Shown here: positions 56,178 to 64,000 of the stretch, one piece after another
Layout of the letters: each line of letters begins with the position of its first letter
How positions within the stretch are numbered: the first letter of the stretch is position 1
DNA from: Isoetes taiwanensis
Taxonomy: Eukaryota; Streptophyta; Lycopodiopsida; Isoetales; Isoetaceae
Length of the DNA stretch: 64,000 bases
Reading direction: 5' to 3'
NCBI GenBank assembly: GCA_021234155.1
Contig: JAJEKV010000014.1
Location: 14,868,494 to 14,932,493 of the forward strand
Notes under the pieces: model-generated
The model's database searches: none
What the model saw: the letters and a program-made list of their open reading frames with translations, nothing else
What the model was told of the DNA's origin: nothing
Made by a program: the position numbers and the translations under genes

Positions 56178-56428
56178 ATGGCGCGCACCAAACAGACTGC
56201 TCGACTTCCTCGACAAGGCGAAACAGCCAAAGGCCAAGGAGGCCGAAGGAGATACAAGAAGAGGAGAGGGCAGAACGAGAGCAGGAGACCAAGGTTCAAG
56301 AAGCAGCAGAGCAGAAGCTGGTCCAACATTTTGAAGACTTGACAGCTTGCACTGTTCATGCAAAGCGAGTAACCCTCATGAGGAAGGACATGCAATTAGT
56401 TAATTTAATTAAGGGGGATCCCCAGTAG
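56178..56428 (+). pseudogene. H3-derived ORF: H3 tail plus out-of-frame H3 alpha2-alpha3 end
   Basis: The ATG frame begins MARTKQTAR, the exact H3 N-terminus, then turns Gly/Arg-rich and stops after 54 codons. In the +2 frame the same stretch reads QEAAEQKLVQHFED and VHAKRVTLMRKDMQLVNLIK to a TAG at 56426-56428. These correspond to the end of H3 alpha2 and to L2-alpha3 (in H3: QEAAEAYLVGLFED and IHAKRVTIMPKDIQLARRI). The alphaN, alpha1 and most of alpha2 are absent, replaced by a Glu/Arg-rich stretch similar in character to residues 22-40 of the element A protein. The ancestor was thus probably an H3-derived protein with tail and C-terminal fold retained. One frame break separates them here. 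Programmed frameshifting is not supported by any slippery site I can see. Confidence 0.72.
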
Positions 56429-56572
56429 ATATGTTGTAAATAATCAAAAATTTTGTTAATACAAGATAATTTTGAGTAGTTTATGTGTCAAATCTTGCTT
56501 AATTAGGACGAGTTAACAAGTAGTAGTTTTTGTTTTAGTAAAATAGGACATTTTCAAACCAAAAAGTGTGAT

Positions 56573-57242
56573 GTCTCACACGTCGCGTCTGGTCAAGAAA
56601 CTAAAGTTTAATTTTTGAACGAGGCGCTACCTGTGAGACCTTCATACTTAGACCATGTCCAAACTAGACCAAAACAAGCTCCAAATCGACCAAGTAAGGG
56701 GTCGATTCTGCCTGATTTATTGAGTCTGTTAGCCCTACACCCTTAGTTCACTTACATTGGACATGTTTTGATCCAAATGGGACCCATGTCTCACACGTCG
56801 CGCCTGGTCAAGAAACTAAAGTTTAGTTTTTGAACGAGGCGCTACCTGTGAGACCTTGCCCAAAGTTGCCTAAACAAGCTCCAAATCGACCAAGTAAGGG
56901 GTCGATTCTGCCTGATTTGTTGAGTCTGTTAGCCCTACACCCTTAGTTCACTTACTTGGACATGTTTTGATCCAAATGGATCGATGTGTCTCACACGTCG
57001 CTACCTGGTCAAGAAACTAAAGTTTAGTTTTTGAACGAGGCGCTACCTGTGAGACCTTGCCCAAAATTGCCTAAACAAGCTCCAAATCGACCAAGTAAGG
57101 GGTCGATTCTGCCTGATTTGTTGAGTTTGTTAGCCCTATACCCTTAGTTTACCCAAATTGGACATGTTTTGATCAAAATGGGACTGATGTCTCACACGTC
57201 TAAAGTCCAGCTTTTGAACGAGGCGCGCTACCTGTGAGACCT
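56573..57242 (+). repeat. Four-unit repeat array, period 200-215 bp, each with a palindrome
   Basis: Units start at 56573, 56788, 56988 and 57189. Each opens with a GTCTCACACGTCGC arm and closes about 65 bp later with CGCTACCTGTGAGACC, its imperfect complement. The loop contains 'gaaactaaagtttagttttt' and 'gaacgagg'. The rest of the unit ('caagctccaaatcgaccaag' and on) is highly similar between the first three. The fourth unit is truncated in the loop. It resembles the two-unit array in element A in arm sequence and period. It is not a CRISPR array; the units are too long and share their whole length. Confidence 0.88.
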
Positions 57243-57673
57243 CCAAACTTTGAACCTCCATAACTTGAGCTACAGAGCTCCAAATCGCCTGAAATTTGTT
57301 GCAATAGGACCGTTAGACAGCCTAGAATCCATTTATGACCTCAAATTAGGCTAGAAATGTCAAACCCCAGCCCAAAATGACCAAAATTTCTCAAACCCTT
57401 GAATTGTTTTTCCAAATTGTGGTTTGTTTGTAAATAGAAGCATACCCCATTAGTAGCTATAAGTATTGCTTTTTGCCTCGAAGCTGATGCCTTACTCCTA
57501 GATAGAAGTGCTCAAGAACACCCCTTTGTAAAGTCATCTAGACCTCAAAGATAGCAACCCAAGTCCAACTGTTGGTACATCACCTCTGCCATGCCCAAGG
57601 CATAAACCTTGACCTAATTTTGTGTCCTTCTAATAGAGTTTGACTTATATAGCAGCCACATTGACACTCCCTA
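57243..57673. other. Spacer after the repeat array
   Basis: No coding or structural feature recognised. Confidence 0.4.
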
Positions 57674-58195
57674 TTGCCCAGAATACCTAGAAAGGAGCTA
57701 GAGTCTAGAGCTACCCAAGTCACTCCATGTGTAGACATTCGACTCCTCCAAACCAACTATGCTAGGACCTTAGAGTATCTCTCAAACATCATGGAGGTTT
57801 TGCAAAACAAACCTCGCTTTCATGCCATACCACATGTCCTAATGTCCATAGACTTGTAGATTATAGATATGTCTTCAGAATGCTTTCGAGCCATCTTGCT
57901 TGCTTATAGAGCCCAGAATGTTGTAGGAGAGCCTTCAAGTAGACCCTTAGATTCTAGGATATATGAAGCCGTTGCTCTCAAGCTGAGGGACAGAGCCACC
58001 CAAGATTTAGAGGCGCAACTTCTTGAAGACATCAAGGTCCCAACCGATGTACGCATGGATATAAGGAGAGGAGACCGAAAGGCGGCAGACCCAAGAGAGG
58101 GAAGCACAACGACAAATACCTCAACCGACAAACGAGTAGAACAGACACCACCAACCTATCATCAATCTTCATCAAATGGGAAGGATATTTGGTAA
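57674..58195 (+). pseudogene. Element B internal ORF relic, unknown (about 173 codons with one stop)
   Basis: A single frame runs from 57674 to 58195 interrupted by one TAG (57857-57859). It reads helical in the first part (DIRLLQTNYARTLEYLSNIM, SECFRAILLAYRAQNVV, YEAVALKLRDRATQDLEAQL) and is Ser/Thr/Asn-rich towards the end. Position and composition would suit a gag-like protein, but there is no zinc knuckle and I do not recognise it. Confidence 0.35.
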
Positions 58196-61100
58196 CCAGC
58201 GGCATCAAGAATTTTCTAGATGTCAACCTTCTGGGCTACCACGCCCATGAGCTCACATCGTAAAAGAGGATCTCAATGCCTTCACCGACTCGACGCACAT
58301 GAGTTTCAAATGGAAGAATGCAAGGCAACAAAATACAGTGTAGGAAGACGTTAGACATCGATGCCGCATTAGCATCACGAGGTAGGGCCAGAGGGCATAA
58401 TCTTCCGTCGAGGAGAGAAGTCATGGCTACACAGAGCATATAGAAACCGGAGGGAAGACCACCACCACCTTGCAGCCCGCCAGCCTCAAGCTAATGTCAT
58501 GAAACGCCAACAAAAGGAGCAACCAAACTAGGCAATCACAAAGCACCCACGGCGACCGTGAGACGAAGTTTCCAGCCTCCCCTTGCACCAAAGGAGAACT
58601 TTCATCGGTTCCAAAAAGTAGGAGACCATGAGAGGGAGGAGACGATATCAAGGAGGAGAATATCCCACTTGAACAAGAATTCCCACCCAAAAACACCTAG
58701 AAACCAAAGGAAGGACGACCTTACTACGCCGCCCAAGGAGTAACGAGACTCGAATGGATAGGACCCAAAGGATCTAAGGAGACCACCTAGCCAGCAGGTA
58801 CAAATCACGCAAAAGGCCACCAAAAGGAGCTATGATAGGTGCAATGGAGATGATCACACTTCCGTGCACAAGAGATGCACTCTGAATGGAGCAAAGCCCA
58901 AGCAAATGTGTCGTGACTCGAGAAATTCAACCCGCGGAGGAATGACAAGGCATGCCTACCGACCACGATCATCTCGAGTCAAGACATTCAAGAATGCCCG
59001 ATCGCGAAACGGCCGGTGATCCTACTCAAGTGATCAACGGCACCGCACATCGGCAACACTTGACCTAACTTATGACACGAGTGGCCTCAACAATAGAAGG
59101 AGGAACGACCCGACATCAACGAGCCAACTAAGAAGGCAACATCTCGACGACCATAGCTCCACCTTGTGGTAATATAGGGTGATGCCCTATGACACGGGTA
59201 TTAGATGGAGATGCACTTACGAAAGGCACTGCGACGAGGAAATATGCCTTCAACAACTAGGTGATGGCTTCGTCAGGTACTCCTACCAGTAATTAGAAGA
59301 GAAGAAGCCAATCACATCTCCGACATGGGCACATCAAATGCCCAAGGTAGAAGCATTCGGCACCTTAACGACAAGGATAGCAACTGGAAGCACCTTCAAA
59401 GAAAAGAGAGTTCAAGATAACAGCCGTGCTATCCAACGACAAGAGTATATCTAAGGCGTGTACTTCTTCAACTCAAGGGTAAAGTCGCGCACATATAAGG
59501 ATCCATCATCCCAACAATGGAGCCATCGTGGAGGAGAGCCATGATGCCTTACTTGCCGTAGAGAGACCGACATGCATAGAGGGACAAAGGCCGTGAATCG
59601 AAAGCTGGAGAAGTGCTAGCAACCGACTTCTTCCACGCAGCTCCCTAGAGGCAACGGGGAGGATCAAAACCGACGAAAGCACAATCTAAGCCACCGGAAG
59701 GTACCTCAAGACAGAAGACAAAGATAGCACGTGGAACATGACAACGCCCAAGCCATGTGATCGAGGGATCAAACAAGGAAGTTTGGAAACTTCGATGGAG
59801 AAGCAACCAAGCGAGGCGAGCCGATGACTTGCACGCTGGACTTGCATGCAACTTGGTGAACCCAAGGATGGATGATTCAAAGAACAATCATAGAAGAGCA
59901 CAACTCCGAGGAGTATAGCCAAAGGAATCGCAAGACGACCTCAAGAGACGCCTTCAAATAGCTTCAAGTATCATGAAGGGGGGAACAGTTACCGCCCGAG
60001 AACAGGATCAGGAAGCAAACCGAAATGTCGAAGCATCAACGACCACCACACCTTTAGTTAGAATGTGATGCAAAGCGTGTTGTGCCATAGCCGACAAACA
60101 TCGGAGGGCCCAAGTACATCAACAAGTTACCCCGGAGTACGAGCTGACGTACAAATAGGAGGATATGGATCGTCAACACCATTGCACCGGGAGGAACACC
60201 GATGACATTGCCAAGGAGTAGGTGTGCAACTCGGAGGGAGGCACAAGGGGGACCTAATAGCTCTAGTAGTAATTGTAATTATGTGTTATATGCTTTGCAT
60301 ATATAGTTCCTTGTTGTCCCCCTCCATAGCGTAAATGATCAAAGGAAGAGATGTCGCAATTTGCGTGGGTGAAGCAATCAACATCCTCAACACTCTTGGG
60401 CAACAAGAGGACTCGATGTATGAGACGTCGATGGAGTCGAAGAAACAATATCGGATACAGAGTCGTCCTTTAGCCGCCAAGACAAAGAGTTCAAGATGAA
60501 AGATTTTTTTCAACGGCGCCACCTTCAGGCTTTTGAAAAGCGGCATGGAAGATTTCAAGTGATCAACTACACCATCAAGCCACTAGCAATGAGAGGTTTC
60601 TAACGAACAAAGTCAACCTCTACATCAAAGAGGAGCCACCGTCAAGGAGACTGAAGTATCGAGCGACTCGGAAGAACGCCACCTTGCTACTTCAAGGTGC
60701 AACGAAAGTGGATGAGCTTCTAGCAAGGTCAAGGATCTAAGGCCATGGGGCCTAGTAGGTTAAATGTAGGGATGGTAACATCCATATTGGGATTAGAAGG
60801 CATTGTTAGATATTCTCGCCGAAAGGATTGCCCCAATATTGAGCTAAGCGTCAAGTATTGGGAAGGAAACGCATAGGAGTAACTAAAATTATACACGATT
60901 TTTAACAGACATCCAATATATTGAAACCACTTGGTGAGATTGATCTCCTCACTAAGAAGGAATCATTACTAGGATAATTGTTGACCATGTATAAATCTAG
61001 TACCCCCAAAAGAATAATCTAACCGAAAGAAAAGAAGTAATCTAACAAGACCGACCAACTTGTTACGATGACATCAATTCGATTGGTAGGAATATTCCAA

Positions 61101-63370
61101 GAGTTTAAATAACTAAGAAAGGGGGAATATCTAGAATATAAAAGAATAGTACATGTAAGGTACATCTAAAATAAGAATTATAATCAAATAGTCTTTGAGA
61201 CAAAAGAATTGTCACAAGACAAACCAGGGATAGAATCGCTCTAACTAAGTAGGTAACCCATAAACTATATTGAAATAAAATGATAACATAACATGTGCAT
61301 CCATCCTAGAGCTGTTATATATGTATAGCCATATAAATAGTAAACTAATGCCAAGTAAGCAGCTTGATAAACCCTTAAGGGAGAGACAGATATGACGTTG
61401 TGTACACCACATTGAAGGTGACCATTTTTCTTTTCAATTAAAAGTGGAGGGCTCAATCTTAAGGATTGAACGTATCACCGAATTGACTCAATTCAGAATA
61501 GAGTTCACTCCGCAATGGCCGGCTGTAATAGAGCATAAATAGATAGATACCTTAGGCTCAGAGTCTTCAACGGCGAGACCATTTAGAAGCATTCACACCA
61601 AATTTATGGAGTAAACTATGGGAGCAACGAATCACCCTCCTTCAAGTCATCTCCAAATTACTCAAGCCATTAACGTGGGATGCATTCTAGCCTAGGTAAG
61701 GCGCACATGCATTATAGCTTTAATGTGTTCATAGATAAGTTAAATATAGATCCTAATAATTGCATAGAATTCCCATCAGGTATCGTAGAGTACATGTATC
61801 ACAATGGAAATAAGCAACAACAACGTATAATGAGGTAGCATGTTAATTAATCCTTCAAAGAAATGCAAATTCCTCTCAAGGATAGCTTGAAAGACCTCTA
61901 GTCCCTATAAATATAGATAGAAAATAGAATCTTATACACTTAAGTGCATCTAGGGATATACTCCATGGGTAATGCAGGACTCAAGGAAGAGAATAAGAAG
62001 CACATCTAATTTTGTGTATGATAATTAAAACCTTCTATGTAAATAATAGAATGCAAAAATCGCATATTATTTAAATAATCACATCTAAAAAGTCGCTAAA
62101 TATTATAAAGATTAGAGTAAATATGAATCGCATTTCATCGGAAGTAATGTATCCAAAATTATGATAATGTTAATTCATAAATATTACCTTAGGTAATTAT
62201 ATTAATCGCTATTGCATTAAAGGAGCCAAAGAAAATCGCCTCGCATGTCGAATGATTTGTTTAGATTAGCTCATGTGTAGTTGACATTCCATTTACGCAA
62301 CCTGCTGTATGTGGGTTGCATGCGATGACCGCATTAGCGATGAGATCATTACTGCGATCTCTAGACGGGTGTAATGTCAATGTAGGGCATGACCGCTACA
62401 CAAGGCTTGCAAAGTCTACTCGTCCCACTAAGCAGTGACGCACCCCAGAGAAAGGAGGTCATTGAAGAATGCATTGATAGGAAAAGCACCCTCTAGCCCC
62501 ATATATGCTTTGATAGGAGTGAATTCAGCCTTCACGCCCCATATAACGGAAGGACCTATCCTCCACCAAGTGGGGAACTAAAGGTGTAGCAATGAGCCAT
62601 ATAGGCATTATAGGCTACCGCCTCCACGGCCACCATGAAGAAACATCCCTTCCTACTGAGATTAGCCACATGCATTCATGTAGATAGGTGGGGTGTGGTC
62701 ACCATAACCAAAATTTTATTAATAATTAAATGGTAATTAACGAGTGTTGACTGCGCAGCTTTAACAGAGCGCCCGAGGGCAAGGAGGTCGAATAAGACTT
62801 GCAACACAAATTTTGTTATAATGTGTTGTAAGGAAATGCAAGAGTACCTTTAGAAGTGTAAATTTTGTATGAAATTGATAAACTTTGAAAACTTAAAATG
62901 TTGTATTAAGCAAGGTTACAATTACCTTGTGGATTAAGTTATAAAGTCATAAGTTAATTGGATAATGAAGAATGTTCTAAAACATTACCTTAGAGTAACT
63001 CTAATAATTATGATAGTGGGCAATTGTATATTGTAAAATTAATACAGATTTATAGGCAAGACTTTGCAACAACAAATTTGTTGGGATGTTGCAAGGAATG
63101 AAGAGTACCTTAAATAATAATTGTATATGAAAGTGTTAAATTGTGACAAAACTAAAATGCTGTGATAACTGAGACTAATAAGTACCTTTGTCGCCAGGAA
63201 GTTACGTTATATTTGATAATGTAATGGATAATAATGATTTAAAAATATTATCTTAAGGTAATATTAATAAATGTGTAAGTATTATAGTAGTATAATCGTG
63301 ATGCACGTTGATTGCAGTGCTAGCAAGCAGATTCCAAGGTGGGGACCACGATGCCGGACAACATCATTTC
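58196..63370. other. Element B interior without recognised genes
   Basis: 58.2-60.7 kb is A/C-rich on the plus strand with short, stop-broken frames of Arg/Lys/Thr-rich content. 60.8-63.3 kb is A/T-rich and non-coding. I looked for reverse-transcriptase (xDD), RNase H and integrase signatures on both strands and saw none. Long minus-strand frames in the first half are compositional. Confidence 0.5.
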
Positions 63371-63382
63371 AGGGAGAATAGA
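63371..63382 (+). promoter_or_regulatory. Polypurine tract of element B
   Basis: AGGGAGAATAGA directly before the TGTT start of the 3' LTR copy. It is purine except for one T, and it is in the expected position for plus-strand priming. Confidence 0.65.
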
Positions 63383-64000
63383 TGTTCTGTGGATGAGAGA
63401 TACGTCCCAGACGAGCATCAGATCAAGACTGGCCACGCTGCATTATCGGCCCCAATCGACGGTACGCCCGGACGGTACCTAAGCAAGGGCAATGAAATGG
63501 TGCAATACACTTAGCAATTTGTGCATTTTAGATCTTAACTCCATTAAAGGTAGACCATGGTCATGGAAACCCTAAACTCTAACCGAGAATTTACATAAGG
63601 CACCAACCTTCTGATCCTTTCCCTTTTCGCCTACGACCTTCCTCAACTCCGGATTCGGGCCGAGGAGTCAATTCCAACTCCCACGATCCGCCAAGGCACC
63701 AGCCTTGTCGTGATCATCCACCCATCCCGGGCTAAGTAACAGACATGGACGCCTTCGGATCAGAGGAGGAACTGTGTGGATCGTATTATTCATTGAATAG
63801 CCTAAACCTTTTGTATTCCAAACTCCTCTCAACCAAAGAGGTTTTAATTTTATTAAATCAAATCTTTAGTAGCCGCTGCATCCCGAGATTGATTCCTAAC
63901 TAAAGAACCTAACTCTATGAATCTAGATTAGTTCTTATTTACTTATGTTGATAAGGATGGATCGATACTGTGGGACTCCATTGTATTGGAAGGGTAGAGA
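63383..64000 (+). repeat. 3' LTR of element B, first 618 bp (runs off the window)
   Basis: From TGTT onward it aligns with the 5' LTR start in the same orientation. Matching stretches include 'ccacgctgcatta', 'gcaagggc', 'cattaaaggtagacca', 'ggtcatggaaaccctaaac', 'gaggagtcaattccaactcc' and 'aactaaagaacctaactcta'. Many small indels separate the copies. Confidence 0.82.

Larger units (their letters stand above)
54374..64000 (+). mobile_element. LTR retrotransposon B, large and apparently non-autonomous, runs off the window
   Basis: Order: 5' LTR, primer site, TATA-like box, H3-like ORF with frame break, a four-unit repeat array, about 6 kb of internal DNA, polypurine tract and the start of the 3' LTR. 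The two LTR copies agree at roughly 80% by eye with many indels, so the insertion is old. I found no reverse transcriptase, RNase H or integrase motif in the internal region. With long LTRs and a long non-coding interior this resembles the LARD class. It is inserted in the LINE fragment. Confidence 0.75.

Noticed and set aside
56178-56428. Programmed ribosomal frameshift joining the two H3-like frames
   Set aside because: No slippery heptamer or downstream structure is evident at the overlap, and a plain indel in an old element explains it more simply.
56573-57242. CRISPR-like array
   Set aside because: Units are 200-215 bp and similar along their whole length; there are no short constant repeats with unique spacers, and the context is a plant retroelement.
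58196-60300. Hidden pol gene in element B
   Set aside because: I looked on both strands for xDD, RNase H and integrase zinc-finger/DDE wording and found none; frames are short and stop-broken. A profile search would be needed to exclude heavy decay.

Overview
This window looks like nuclear DNA of a land plant, most likely a fern or another large-genome seedless or gymnosperm lineage. The evidence is the PLS-type PPR gene relics, relics of plant genes (allantoinase, equilibrative nucleoside transporter, peroxiredoxin Q), an L18 ribosomal protein gene with an upstream telo-box, and retroelements primed by initiator-Met tRNA (TGGTATCAGAGC). The lineage is an inference; no marker in the window settles it. 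The sequence is almost all transposable elements and gene relics. Only two ordinary genes look intact: a uL18-family ribosomal protein (8743-9111, minus) and a small membrane protein (49789-50121, minus).

0-9 kb: relics of allantoinase, a PPR protein and a hAT transposase, then the uL18 gene. 9-20 kb: a nested patch. A Helitron (12016-16260) sits inside a dispersed repeat here called family X, whose other copies keep the unoccupied A|T site. A 5'-truncated LINE follows, then a second family X copy with a possible HUH-type protein fragment. 20-30 kb: a 332-bp tandem duplication, decayed transposon-protein exons, a TGTACATC-rich array and a 445-bp MITE with 114-bp terminal inverted repeats.

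29.6-38.6 kb: a Ty1/copia pol relic (minus strand) is split by a 7.7-kb element (30743-38453) with inverted termini and an ATGA target duplication. The copia reading resumes on the far side, which fixes both boundaries. The insert carries a decayed gene ending in an FCP1/NIF-like phosphatase domain and, convergent to it, a long decayed unknown coding stretch. I cannot place it in a transposon superfamily.

39-50 kb: a solo LTR with its TTTAT target duplication, then relics of a nucleoside transporter, a PPR gene and peroxiredoxin Q, then the intact membrane-protein gene.

50-64 kb: two members of one long-LTR retrotransposon family (LTRs about 1.5 kb) lie head to head around a LINE fragment. 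Downstream of each primer-binding site is a TATA-like box and then an ORF opening with the exact histone H3 tail MARTKQTAR. In one element this leads a complete 114-codon non-histone protein. In the other the tail is followed, out of frame, by an H3-like C-terminal histone-fold segment. Both elements also carry palindrome-bearing repeats of about 200-215 bp. The second element spans the rest of the window (5' LTR, primer site, H3-like ORF, repeat array, 6 kb without recognisable pol, polypurine tract, start of the 3' LTR), which suggests a large non-autonomous retrotransposon. The H3-tail family and the 7.7-kb insert are the two strongest candidates for something undescribed.
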